Notes under the pieces: model-generated
Databases searched by the model: none
Seen by the model: the letters and a program-made list of their open reading frames with translations, nothing else
What the model was told of the DNA's origin: nothing
Assembly: GCA_035552275.1 (NCBI GenBank)
Contig: DASZLR010000181.1
Location: 1 to 55,953, forward strand
DNA length: 55,953 bases
Direction of reading: 5' to 3'
DNA from: DASVLX01 sp035552275
GTDB taxonomy: Bacteria > Actinomycetota > Actinomycetes > Mycobacteriales > Pseudonocardiaceae
Translations under genes and position numbers: made by a program
In this document: one piece after another, positions 7,410 to 15,263 of the stretch
Layout of the letters: every line of letters begins with the position of its first letter
Numbering within the stretch: position 1 is the first letter of the stretch

Positions 7410-8734
7410 TCTCGAGTCATTGACAGCGAAAGAATGTGCGGGCCGACCGGCGCGGCGCAGCAGCCGCCTTCGGCCTGATCTTCAGCGTCGAACAGCCCGG
7501 ACCCGCCGCACACCCCGGTCTCCGGCAAGACCAGTTCGACCCGCTCGGCAGACTCCCGGTCGCCGACCAATTCGGCGGCGATCGACCGGACCTGCTCATA
7601 CCCGGTCATCGCCAGGAACGTCGGCGCTCGCCCATAGCTCTTCATCCCGGCCAGGAACACGCCGGGCTCCGGATGAGCCAGTTCCTTGGCCCCGTGCGGA
7701 TACACGGTGCCGCAGGAATGCACGTTCGGGTCGATCAACGGAGCCAGCGCCACCGGCGCCTGGAGCGTGGCGTCCAAGTCGAGCCGAACCTCGGACAGCC
7801 AGGACAGGTCCGGGCTGAACCCGGCCAGCGCGACAACCTCATCCACCGCCGACACCGACTGACCGTTGGCGGAACGCAACATCAGCCGGCCATCCACCCC
7901 GCGTTCCACCGCTTCGGCGCGGAATCCGGCGACCACCGCAATGTGCCCGGCTTCGACCGCGGTCTTCGCCCGCATTCCCAGCGCACCCCGCGCCGGCAGT
8001 TGGTCGGCCTCGCCGCCGCCGAACACCGAACCGACCGCGCCCCGGCGCAGCAACCAGGTGATCTTCGTGGCCGGGTGCCGTTCGGCAAGCCGGGCGAACG
8101 CGACCAGCGCGGTCAGCGCCGAATGCCCGCTGCCGGCCACCACCACGTGCCGGCCCGCGTACCGCGCGGCGACCGCGTCATCGGCCACATCCGGAATCCG
8201 GTAGGCGATCTGGTCCGCCGCGACGGCTTCACCGACCGCCGGCAGGCCGTCGCCGCCGAGCGGATTCGGCGAACCCCAGGTGCCCGACGCGTCGACCACC
8301 GCCCGCGCGGAGATACGTTCCTCGCCGTCGCCGGTGCGGACGTGCACGGTCAGCGGCTCGCTGTCCCGCCCGGCGTCAACCACGCGGTCGCGCCCCCGGC
8401 GGGCAACGCCGATCACCTCCGCGCCCAGTCGAACTTGGTCGCCGAGCGCGTCGGCCAGCGGACGCAGGTAATGCCGCACCCACTCCGCGCCGGTCGGGTA
8501 GCTGTCGAGCTCCGGGCGCTGCCAGCCGTGCGACTCCAGCAGCCGACCGGCTGCCGGCGAGACCAGCTCGGCCCACCGCGAGAACAGCCGCACGTGCTGC
8601 CACTGCGCCACCGCCGCGCCGGCCTGCCGGCCGCGTTCCAACACCAACGTCGGCAGACCCCGCTCGGCCAGCTCCACCGCCGCGGCCAACCCCACCGGCC
8701 CCGCTCCGACGACCACCACCGGCAGCTCCGTCAT
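7406..8734 (-). CDS. FAD/NAD(P)-binding flavoprotein oxidoreductase of the arsenic region, with Cys-rich tail
   Basis: This 442-aa flavin monooxygenase or thioredoxin-reductase-like protein has an N-terminal FAD Rossmann motif (GAGPVGLAAA, about 9-18). A second nucleotide-binding glycine motif (VVVAGSGHSALTAL) lies near residue 200. The C-terminus carries Cys409 (CGGSG) and the pair Cys425-Cys426 (GGCCAAP), which could bind trivalent arsenic or act as a redox relay. Flavoproteins beside ars genes include ArsO and related enzymes. I cannot assign the reaction, but arsenical oxidation or reduction is likely from context. It is divergent from the ArsR-GNAT fusion across an operator-rich spacer. 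Confidence 0.8.
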   Translation of the reverse strand: MTELPVVVVGAGPVGLAAAVELAERGLPTLVLERGRQAGAAVAQWQHVRLFSRWAELVSPAAGRLLESHGWQRPELDSYPTGAEWVRHYLRPLADALGDQVRLGAEVIGVARRGRDRVVDAGRDSEPLTVHVRTGDGEERISARAVVDASGTWGSPNPLGGDGLPAVGEAVAADQIAYRIPDVADDAVAARYAGRHVVVAGSGHSALTALVAFARLAERHPATKITWLLRRGAVGSVFGGGEADQLPARGALGMRAKTAVEAGHIAVVAGFRAEAVERGVDGRLMLRSANGQSVSAVDEVVALAGFSPDLSWLSEVRLDLDATLQAPVALAPLIDPNVHSCGTVYPHGAKELAHPEPGVFLAGMKSYGRAPTFLAMTGYEQVRSIAAELVGDRESAERVELVLPETGVCGGSGLFDAEDQAEGGCCAAPVGPHILSLSMTRD

Positions 8735-8748
8735 CCCGCGCCCCTTTC

Positions 8749-8764
8749 ATCGACTCAACTCGAT
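8749..8764. promoter_or_regulatory. Operator copy 1, ATCGA-N6-TCGAT
   Basis: This inverted repeat lies 15 bases upstream of the flavoprotein start. The arms are ATCGA and TCGAT with a 6-base spacer. Two more copies with the same geometry follow in the same divergent spacer. Confidence 0.75.
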
Positions 8765-8781
8765 TTACTCAAGCAGAGAGT

Positions 8782-8797
8782 ATCGACTGCGCTCGAT
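8782..8797. promoter_or_regulatory. Operator copy 2, ATCGA-N6-TCGAT
   Basis: This is the second inverted repeat of identical geometry, in the middle of the divergent spacer and centred 33 bases from copy 1. It probably controls both directions. Confidence 0.75.
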
Positions 8798-8807
8798 GAA
8801 TGCAACT

Positions 8808-8823
8808 ATCGATTTTGGTCGAT
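8808..8823. promoter_or_regulatory. Operator copy 3, ATCGA-N6-TCGAT
   Basis: This is the third copy, 12 bases before the ATG at 8836 and centred 26 bases from copy 2. Its location argues for autorepression of the ArsR-GNAT gene. It also argues against an upstream ATG at 8800, which would put the operator inside the coding region. Confidence 0.75.
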
Positions 8824-8835
8824 ATACTCGGCGCC

Positions 8836-9675
8836 ATGCCGATCGCGCTGCCGCAAGCCAAGGTCCTGCCCGCCGGCGAGGCGGCGACCTACGCCGACTG
8901 GTTCGCCTGCCTGGCCGAACCGGTACGGGTCCGACTGCTGCACGCGGTGGCCACCAGCCCGAAGGGCATCACCGTCGGCGCGCTCACCGAGATCCTCGGC
9001 ACCAGCCAGTCGACCTGCTCTCACCACGTACGCAAACTCGCCCACGTGGGCTTCGTACGGCTGCGCAAGGAGGGCACTGCCACCATCGTGACCGTCAACG
9101 AAGCCTGCTGCGCAGGCCTGCCGCACGCGGCCGACGCGGTGATGGGAGTGCTGGGGCCACGGCCGTGCTGCCCCGAGGACGTGCCCGCGGACGTCGCCAT
9201 CCGCGCGCTGGAATCCCGTGACTGGCCGGCGGTGCGCCGCATCTACGGCGAGGGCATCGCCACCGGCGTCGCGACCTTCGAGACCACCGTGCCCAGTCGG
9301 GCCAGCCTGGACGCGAAGTGGCTGGCCGGTCACCGCTGGGTCGCCGAGATCGACGGCCACGTGGTCGGCTGGACGGCGGCCGGGCCAGTGTCCACACGCG
9401 ACTGCTACGCCGGTGTGGCCGAGACGTCCGTCTACGTCGCTGATGGTTGCCGGGGCCGAGGTGTCGGCAAGGCCCTGCTGCGCAAGCAGGTCACCGCGGC
9501 CGACGACGCCGGGCTGTGGACACTGCAAACGGCGATTTTCACCGAGAACCGGGCAAGCATCGCCCTGCACCACGCCGCCGGCTACCGCACCGTCGGCATC
9601 CGCGAGCGCATCGCCCAGGTCGACGGCGTGTGGCACGACACGGTTCTGATCGAGCGCCGCGCACCGATCGGCTAG
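8836..9675 (+). CDS. Fusion of an ArsR-type repressor with an ArsN-like GNAT acetyltransferase
   Basis: This 279-aa protein has an ArsR winged helix at about 20-105 and a GNAT acetyltransferase at about 119-275. The GNAT half resembles phosphinothricin/arsinothricin N-acetyltransferases (ArsN), with a TFETTVPS segment near 147-154 and the acetyl-CoA loop RGRGVGKALL at 206-215. The regulator half is Cys-rich: Cys25, Cys61 in the recognition region, Cys91-Cys92 and Cys111-Cys112, which are plausible trivalent-arsenical ligands. The expected role is resistance to an amino-acid-type arsenical or glufosinate-like toxin under self-control. The ATG at 8836 is chosen because the operator lies before it and the family similarity begins there. 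The substrate is inferred. Confidence 0.85.
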   Translation: MPIALPQAKVLPAGEAATYADWFACLAEPVRVRLLHAVATSPKGITVGALTEILGTSQSTCSHHVRKLAHVGFVRLRKEGTATIVTVNEACCAGLPHAADAVMGVLGPRPCCPEDVPADVAIRALESRDWPAVRRIYGEGIATGVATFETTVPSRASLDAKWLAGHRWVAEIDGHVVGWTAAGPVSTRDCYAGVAETSVYVADGCRGRGVGKALLRKQVTAADDAGLWTLQTAIFTENRASIALHHAAGYRTVGIRERIAQVDGVWHDTVLIERRAPIG

Positions 9676-9759
9676 CAACGGCGCCGACTGTGCCGGCCGC
9701 ACTGAGCCTCGCCAACTGGTGACCGGGACCCCAACCGCTATCGTCATTCATCGGGGAAG

Positions 9760-9840
9760 TGCAGTGTCCGTGGCCAGGAACGCCGGCGTCGATCCGCGAC
9801 TGGTCCGCCACCACTGCCACGATCAGGCCGAGCTCTTCCG
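9760..9840 (+). pseudogene. Remnant of a TetR-family regulator (helix-turn-helix region)
   Basis: The frame starting at 9761 reads VARNAGVDPRLVRHH and then CHDQAELF. This closely follows the recognition-helix region of TetR regulators (Ala-Gly-Val-Asp-x-x-Leu-Val-Arg-His and Lys-x-x-Leu-Phe). No TetR N-terminus or ligand-binding domain flanks it. It runs directly into the remnant of an acyl-CoA ligase in another frame. Confidence 0.5.
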
Positions 9841-9894
9841 GGCACCGCGAACGGAAAGATCGACCGCGCCGCGCTCGCCGATCGGATCACCTGA
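9815..9894 (+). pseudogene. Remnant of the C-terminal end of an AMP-forming acyl-CoA ligase
   Basis: One frame over from the TetR-like piece, the sequence reads ALPGTANGKIDRAALADRIT and stops at 9892-9894. This is the standard C-terminal A10 motif (Thr-x-Asn-Gly-Lys-Ile-Asp-Arg) of acyl-CoA synthetases and adenylation domains, with the usual short tail. The rest of the enzyme is absent. The stop overlaps an ATG at 9894, as in a once-coupled operon. Confidence 0.55.
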
Positions 9895-10474
9895 TGACGA
9901 ACCTGTCGGCCGCCCAGCGCGGTTCGGTGATATCACCTTCGACTTGTTCGCGGAGATCGACCTCGGTGGGCGGACCGTGCGGTTGTTCCGGTTCGGCCCC
10001 GGCAACGGCCCCGGCGACACCGTCGCTTATCTGCCCGACACCCGCACGGCGTGGACCGGCAACTATCTCTGCCACGCCGGCATCGCGCCGATGTTGTTGC
10101 AGGGCGGTCCGCAGCCGTATATCGAGTCGCTGAAGCGCATGCGCGATGAACTGCCCACTGTGGACACGATCGTGCCGGGCCACGGCCCGATCGGCAACGG
10201 CCCGGAAGCCGTCGAATGGCTGATCGAGTACCTGGAGAGCCTGACCGCGGATGTCACCAAGTTGCGGGCCGCCGGCCGCGACGAGGACCAGACGTTGGAC
10301 GAGTGCCCGTCGCCGTTCGCGGACGGACTGGACAAGCGGGTGGTCGAGGCCCTAGCCGAATACGACGTGCCGACCGAGCAGACGCGGCAGCACATGCTGG
10401 CGCTGATGCGTCATCTGCACCGGCTCAACGTGGTGGTCACCTATCGGACGTTGGAAAGCGAATCCATCGGCTGA
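9894..10474 (+). pseudogene. N-terminally truncated metallo-beta-lactamase-fold hydrolase
   Basis: From about 9920 the frame encodes the C-terminal half of an MBL-fold hydrolase. It includes the Asn-Tyr-Leu-x-His segment and the late metal motif TIVPGHGP, then a helical tail to a stop at 10472-10474. The HxHxDH metal motif and first half of the fold are missing. The ATG at 9894 (MTNLSAAQ) is in a different frame, so an internal deletion with frameshift is likely. A longer open frame from 9719 reads through the remnants but has no coherent N-terminus. The 43 bases from 9676 to 9718 hold nothing I recognise. Confidence 0.6.
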
Positions 10475-10483
10475 CCTGGGCGC

Positions 10484-11149
10484 TCAGTCGGTCCGATCGT
10501 CCTGACGACGAACTCGAGTCGCGTACACGGCGGCCTCGGCCCGCCGCTCAAGCCCGAGTTTGTGCAGCGTCGAAGACACATAGTTCTTCACGGTTTTCTC
10601 GGCCAGACACAGTTCCCGGGCGATCTGCCGGTTTGTCATTCCGTCCGCGATCAGGTCGAGCACAGATCGCTCCCGTTCGGACAGTTCATCGAACCGAGGA
10701 TGGGCCGAGCCGGTAACGCCGCGAATCCGGTTCAGCACCATGGTGGTCACCTGCGGATCCAACAGCGACCCGCCGCCGGCGACCGTCCGGACCGCGGACA
10801 CCAGATCAGTGCCGGACACCTGCTTGAGCAGATAACCGGCAGCGCCAGCCATAATCGCGCCGAACAGCGCGCGATCGTCTGAATAGGACGTCAGCATCAG
10901 GCATCGTGGCGGTGGGTCCACCAGGGACTGGATCTCCCGGCACACGGTGATGCCCTCGCCGTCCGACAGCCGGATGTCGAGCACTGCCACATCCGGCCGG
11001 AGAGCGGGGATATCGGTCAGTGCCTGCCGCGCCGAGTCGCCTTCGCCCACCACCCGAATGTCGCGCTCGGCTTCCAACAGCCGACGGAGCCCACGCCGAA
11101 CCAGCTCGTGGTCATCCAGCAGGTACACCGAGATCGCCGGGACCGCCAT
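10484..11149 (-). CDS. NarL/LuxR-family response regulator
   Basis: This is a 221-aa transcription factor with a receiver domain (about 1-125) and a LuxR-type helix-turn-helix (about 155-215). The acidic pocket Leu-Asp-Asp-His-Glu is near the N-terminus, the phospho-acceptor lies in VAVLDIRLSDG, and Lys in YLLKQ. The DNA-binding domain reads LSERERSVLDLIADGMTNRQ. The ATG at 11149 is chosen because GAGGAG lies 9-14 bases upstream. It lies 50 bases after the sensor kinase gene, on the same strand. It is a DevR relative but less close than the regulator at 24410. Confidence 0.92.
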   Translation of the reverse strand: MAVPAISVYLLDDHELVRRGLRRLLEAERDIRVVGEGDSARQALTDIPALRPDVAVLDIRLSDGEGITVCREIQSLVDPPPRCLMLTSYSDDRALFGAIMAGAAGYLLKQVSGTDLVSAVRTVAGGGSLLDPQVTTMVLNRIRGVTGSAHPRFDELSERERSVLDLIADGMTNRQIARELCLAEKTVKNYVSSTLHKLGLERRAEAAVYATRVRRQDDRTD

Positions 11150-11199
11150 GTCGTCTACTCCTCGGTCGACCCCTCCCGGACCGGACCGGCCGCGGACGA

Positions 11200-12504
11200 T
11201 CACGACGGTGGCTGGGACGACGGCGAGGGGGATGACGGCGATGGCGAGAGGGGCACGGTCCACCGTAGCCGGGTGCCGCCATCGGCCGGTTGCTCCAGAT
11301 GAAGTTTCCCGCCCCAGCGGCGAGCCCGCTCGGCGAGATTTGTCAGGCCGCTGCGCCGCCCCGGAACAGCGGGCATCCCGACGCCGTTGTCGGCGATGAC
11401 CAGGGTCAGCCACTGGCCAGCCCGATCGACGGACACCTGCACCGAAACCTGGGTCGCGGCGGCGTGCCGGGCCACGTTGGACAGTGACTCCCGCAGGCTG
11501 GCCAGCAGGTCCGGCCGGACCGGATCGGGGACCAGCGAATCCAGTGGTCCGGCGAATTCGATCCGGGGCGCGAATCCCAGCGCGGTGGCCGCTTCCTCGG
11601 TTGCCCGCATCAGTTCGGCGCGCAGCCGGGCCATCCCGTCGGTCACCTCGTGCAGCGCGAAAATGCTCTGTCGGACGTCCCGGACCGTCTGGTCCAGCTC
11701 GCCGACCAGGCCGGCGATCTGCTCGGCGACGGTCTCGCCGAGGGCGATCCGGCCAAGTCCCCGCAAGCCCAGCCCGATCGCGAACAGCCGCTGGACCACC
11801 ACATCGTGCAGGTCGCGGGCGATGCGATCCCGGTCGGTGAGTACCGCCAGCCGCTGCCGGTCCTCTTCCGCCCGACCGATCTCCAACGCCAGCGCGGCCT
11901 GCGCGGCGAACGCCTCAGCCAGCTCGATATCGGCGGACCCGAACGGCACGTCACCGGCCAACCGGGCCAGCACGAGCACGCCGCGCACCTCGGCGCCAAC
12001 CGCCAGCGGCACCGCGAGCATCGAGTCCAGCTCGGCGATCCGGGGCGGAAATTCCTGGTCCGGATCGTCGGACCGGGCCAGGATGTGGAACCCGTAGCGG
12101 GGAAAGATCTCGGACCGGCCGGTGCGAAACACCTGTCCGGTGCCGGTCTCGTCAATCGGCACCGAGACGCCGGTGAGCTTCTCCGCGTCCATTCCGATGC
12201 CGTCGACCACTTCGAACACCAGGTTGGCCGGCCGAGCCGGGTCGGGGAGCGCGATCGCGGCGACCGGCGCGCTCGCCAGTTCCCTGGCCCGCTCCGCGAC
12301 CAGCCGCAGGGTGCTGGTCGGGCCGGCAGCGGTGAGCAGGGTCCTGGTGATGTCGTGGGACGCCTCCAGCCACAGCTCGCGACGGCGCGAGCGGACCACC
12401 AGCGCGGTCACGATGTCCACCAGTTCGGCCAGCCGGGGATCGTCGCCGAGACCGAGCACGGCGTGGCGCAATCGCCGCAGGTCCGCGTCGTCCTCACTCG
12501 CCAT
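11200..12504 (-). CDS. GAF-domain sensor histidine kinase (NarL-type partner, DevS-like)
   Basis: This 434-aa soluble kinase has an N-terminal helical part, one GAF domain (about 55-205), a HisKA_3 dimerisation helix with the phospho-His in RDLHDVVVQRLF, and an HATPase_c domain with DNGVGMP near the end. It corresponds to the second GAF plus kinase part of DevS; the first, haem-binding GAF is absent. The C-terminus ends in a low-complexity Ser/Pro tail. It is probably cotranscribed with the response regulator downstream. The ligand is unknown. Confidence 0.9.
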   Translation of the reverse strand: MASEDDADLRRLRHAVLGLGDDPRLAELVDIVTALVVRSRRRELWLEASHDITRTLLTAAGPTSTLRLVAERARELASAPVAAIALPDPARPANLVFEVVDGIGMDAEKLTGVSVPIDETGTGQVFRTGRSEIFPRYGFHILARSDDPDQEFPPRIAELDSMLAVPLAVGAEVRGVLVLARLAGDVPFGSADIELAEAFAAQAALALEIGRAEEDRQRLAVLTDRDRIARDLHDVVVQRLFAIGLGLRGLGRIALGETVAEQIAGLVGELDQTVRDVRQSIFALHEVTDGMARLRAELMRATEEAATALGFAPRIEFAGPLDSLVPDPVRPDLLASLRESLSNVARHAAATQVSVQVSVDRAGQWLTLVIADNGVGMPAVPGRRSGLTNLAERARRWGGKLHLEQPADGGTRLRWTVPLSPSPSSPSPSSQPPS

Positions 12505-12616
12505 GTGAATGTCCCGCCCGAAGTGCCAGCCGACCGTTCATGGTAGTGCGCAAGTGTTTCGGGGCGCGCCAGGAAAAACGCCGAGCGACCGATTGGTCCA
12601 CTGTACTTGACCAGAA

Positions 12617-12638
12617 TTGGCCCTTCTGAATGGGCCAA
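12617..12638. promoter_or_regulatory. Inverted repeat in the divergent spacer between the kinase and the EamA exporter
   Basis: TTGGCCC (12617-12623) and GGGCCAA (12632-12638) form a dyad with an 8-base spacer. It sits in the 211-base spacer between divergent genes. It could be a regulator site; no other feature is clear in that spacer. Confidence 0.4.
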
Positions 12639-12715
12639 ACAGCTCCTACGGTGGCGAACGAACGGGGCCGGAATGGCAGTCGGGCCAACCGCGTTGGCCG
12701 GGAGGTGGGGTCGAT

Positions 12716-13633
12716 ATGAGCAGACGCGGGTGGGTGCTGTTCGCCCTGATGGGCGTCCTGTGGGGCATTCCGTATTTGATGATCAAGGTCGCCGTGACCG
12801 GGATTCCGGTGCCGGTGCTGGTGTTCGCGCGGACGGCGGTGGGCGCCGCCGTCCTGCTGCCGCTGGCGCTGCGCGGCGGCCAACTCGCCGGCCTGCGGCG
12901 GTCGTGGCGGCCGCTGATCGCCTTCGCGGCCATCGAGATCATCGTGCCGTGGTTTCTGCTGTCCACGGCCGAACGTCATCTCACCAGCGAGATGAGCGGT
13001 CTGCTCATCGCGGCCTCGCCGATCGTCACTGTGCTGGCGGCCAAGCTGACCGGTGACTCCGAGGCGCTCGGCCTGAAGCGATGGACCGGCCTGGCGATCG
13101 GCCTGGTCGGCGTCGCGGTGCTGGCGGCGCCGGAGCTGAGCAACGGAGATCCGTGGTCGATCATCGAGGTGCTGCTGACCGCCACCTGCTACGGCACGGC
13201 GCCGATCATCGCCGCGCGGCGGCTGAAGGATGTCCCGGCGGTGCCGATGACCGCGGCCTGCCTGGGCCTGGCGGCGTTGGTGTACACCGGGCCGGCGATC
13301 CTGACCTGGCCGCATGCGCTGCCCAGCGCGCGGGTGCTGGCCGCGCTCGCCGGCCTGGCGATCTTCTGCACGGCGCTGGCGTTCGTGGTGTTCTTCGCGC
13401 TCATCCGCGAGGTCGGCAGCTCCCGGGCGCTGGTGTTCACCTATGTCAACCCGGCGGTGGCCGTGACGGCGGGCGTGGCACTGCTCGGCGAACCGCTCAG
13501 CCTGCCCATCGTGGCGTCGTTCGCGCTGATCCTCGGTGGCTCCGTACTGGCGACCGCGCGACCAGCCGGCGAACGGGCAGCGGTGCGATCCGCCCAACCG
13601 CAACTGGACGAGCTGTCCGCCAAATCCGGTTAG
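12716..13633 (+). CDS. EamA/DMT-superfamily transporter
   Basis: This 305-aa inner-membrane protein has about ten hydrophobic helices arranged as two EamA repeats, the usual drug/metabolite transporter layout. The first repeat opens with LMGVLWGIPYLMIK and the second ends with an Ala-rich polar tail. The family exports amino acids, metabolites or drugs; the substrate cannot be told. The ATG at 12716 follows GGAGG at 12701. It is divergent from the sensor kinase. Confidence 0.9.
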   Translation: MSRRGWVLFALMGVLWGIPYLMIKVAVTGIPVPVLVFARTAVGAAVLLPLALRGGQLAGLRRSWRPLIAFAAIEIIVPWFLLSTAERHLTSEMSGLLIAASPIVTVLAAKLTGDSEALGLKRWTGLAIGLVGVAVLAAPELSNGDPWSIIEVLLTATCYGTAPIIAARRLKDVPAVPMTAACLGLAALVYTGPAILTWPHALPSARVLAALAGLAIFCTALAFVVFFALIREVGSSRALVFTYVNPAVAVTAGVALLGEPLSLPIVASFALILGGSVLATARPAGERAAVRSAQPQLDELSAKSG

Positions 13634-13691
13634 CGGCGCCGCCGCAGCGCCGTAGACTCAGCACGCCACTACCGGAGGGGGACCGGAGCCG

Positions 13692-14609
13692 ATGAAAGCG
13701 CCCGTGGTCACATCGCTCGGCTCGGGCATCGCGGCGTATTCGCAGCTGCCCGGCGACTGGTTCCTCAACAACGCCGGCTGGTGCGTCGGCCCGAATGCGA
13801 CCCTGCTGATCGACACCTGCGCCACTGAGGCGCGGACCCGCCGGCTGCTGACCGCGCTGGGCGACGCCGACAGCTCCGGCCGGCCGCCCACGGTCGCGCT
13901 GACCCACGCGCACGGCGACCACGCCAACGGCGCCGGTCTGGTCGCCAGGGCCGGCGGAACCGTGCTGGCCACGTCGCGGGCGGCGGCGGTGATCACCGCT
14001 GGCCCACACACCTATCCGGAAGTCTTCGCCTACGACGGCTGGGGTGACATCACGCCGCCCCTGGATATTCGGATTGTCGACAATCCGATAGATCTTGACC
14101 TGGGTGGCGGCCGTTCGGCGCGGATCATTCCAGTGCCCGGACGGGCGCACACCGACGGAGACCTGGTGGTCTGGCTCCCGCACGACAGCGTGCTGTTCAC
14201 CGGGGACCTGCTCTTCGCCGGGGTCACGCCGCTGGCCGTGCATGGCAGCATCGCCGGCTGGCTGGCCGCGCTCGGCTGGCTGGCCACCTTCGAGGCAGCG
14301 CACATCGTGCCGGGCCACGGCCCGGTCGCCGGCCACGCCCACGCTGACACATCGTCCAGTCCCGACCCGCTGGCCGAGATCACCGGCTATCTGCGCTGGC
14401 TGCTGGACGTCACGGAAGCCGCCGACCCCGACTTCGCCGGGCTCGCCGAGCAGGCGCGCACCCGCTGGCCGAACTGGCTGGACTCGGAACGGCACGCCGC
14501 CAATCTCCGTATCGCCCATGCCGAGGCGCACGGCCACGTTCCCGATCTGGCCGCGATCTTCGCCGCGATGCTGGCATCGGCGGGCGGGGTGCTGACCCTG
14601 CGAATCTGA
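13692..14609 (+). CDS. Metallo-beta-lactamase-fold hydrolase
   Basis: This 305-aa MBL-fold enzyme has the metal motif HAHGDH (His72, His74, Asp76, His77). A later Gly-Arg-Ala-His-Thr-Asp-Gly-Asp segment near 150 and the C-terminal motif VPGHGP follow. A helical tail of about 70 residues closes the protein. The reaction cannot be assigned. Residues 128-131 are Ile-Val-Asp-Asn, encoded by one copy of the dispersed palindrome. The ATG lies behind GGAGGGGGA. Confidence 0.88.
   Translation: MKAPVVTSLGSGIAAYSQLPGDWFLNNAGWCVGPNATLLIDTCATEARTRRLLTALGDADSSGRPPTVALTHAHGDHANGAGLVARAGGTVLATSRAAAVITAGPHTYPEVFAYDGWGDITPPLDIRIVDNPIDLDLGGGRSARIIPVPGRAHTDGDLVVWLPHDSVLFTGDLLFAGVTPLAVHGSIAGWLAALGWLATFEAAHIVPGHGPVAGHAHADTSSSPDPLAEITGYLRWLLDVTEAADPDFAGLAEQARTRWPNWLDSERHAANLRIAHAEAHGHVPDLAAIFAAMLASAGGVLTLRI
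14071..14086. repeat. GGATTGTCGACAATCC, perfect 16-base copy of the dispersed palindrome
   Basis: This perfect 16-base palindrome lies inside the MBL-fold gene. The 12-base core at 14073-14084 is in frame and encodes Ile-Val-Asp-Asn. Confidence 0.85.
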
Positions 14610-14628
14610 GCTGCGGCACGATGGCGCG

Positions 14629-15234
14629 GTGACGATCGATCCGCGGCGGACCGCCGTGCTCGCGCTGCACTGGCAGGTCAACGTGATCAAGCCGGAAGGA
14701 TTCTTCGGCGCGATGCTCAGCGAGCCGGTCGCTCGCAGCGGTGTGGTGGGCCGCGCGGTGGAATTCCACGACACGGTGTCCGCACTCGGCGTGCCGCTGA
14801 TCTTCACCCGGTTCACCGTGCCCGAAGGCGAGGGCGGGCTGGTCCGCAACACCGCCCTCATGACGGCGGTCGGCGACGCCCAGGACGCGTTTCGACCGGA
14901 CGCGGCGGGCACGCTGGTCATTCCCGAGATGCGCCCACAGGCCACGAATCTGATTGTCGACAATCAGCGGCTGTCCGGGCTGGCAGGCAATGAGCTGCCC
15001 GGCTGGCTGACCGAGCTCGGCATCGACACGATCTTCCTGACCGGGGTCGCCACCAACCTGACCGTCGAGCAGACCGCGCGGCACGGCACCGACCTCGGCC
15101 TCACCGTCCATCCGGTCCGGGACTGCGTGATCGCGGCAACCGACGAAGCTCACACGGCCTCGCTGGCGAACCTGGACCTGGTCACGGCCGGCTGCCTGAC
15201 CGCCGACGAGGTGCGTGCCCTGCTGCCCGGTTGA
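14629..15234 (+). CDS. Isochorismatase-like protein lacking the usual catalytic triad
   Basis: This is a 201-aa isochorismatase/cysteine-hydrolase fold. The family triad is Asp, Lys and Cys. Here the N-terminal strand reads ALHWQ where the family has an Asp (His instead). The Lys position falls in LIVDNQRLSGLAGNEL (Asn instead). The nucleophile loop reads TGVATNLTVEQTAR (Thr where Cys is expected). It therefore cannot be an ordinary cysteine hydrolase. It may be a divergent subfamily using another mechanism, or a binding protein. The GTG at 14629 is the likely start, 19 bases after the MBL gene, so the two may be cotranscribed. Confidence 0.8.
   Translation: MTIDPRRTAVLALHWQVNVIKPEGFFGAMLSEPVARSGVVGRAVEFHDTVSALGVPLIFTRFTVPEGEGGLVRNTALMTAVGDAQDAFRPDAAGTLVIPEMRPQATNLIVDNQRLSGLAGNELPGWLTELGIDTIFLTGVATNLTVEQTARHGTDLGLTVHPVRDCVIAATDEAHTASLANLDLVTAGCLTADEVRALLPG
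14950..14967. repeat. CTGATTGTCGACAATCAG, perfect 18-base copy of the dispersed palindrome
   Basis: This is the longest perfect copy in the window. It lies inside the isochorismatase-like gene with the core at 14953-14964 in frame (Ile109-Asn112), covering the position of the family's catalytic Lys. Confidence 0.85.
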
Positions 15235-15263
15235 CACCGAGATGAGCCGTAGACTTCGCGATC

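Noticed and set aside
13497..14963. Minus-strand open frame of nearly 490 codons opposite the MBL and isochorismatase-like genes
   Set aside because: The plus-strand genes have clear families and starts; the antisense frame has none.
15231..15255. TTGACA and TAGACT upstream of proS as a promoter
   Set aside because: The spacing is only 13 bases, too short for a normal -35/-10 pair.
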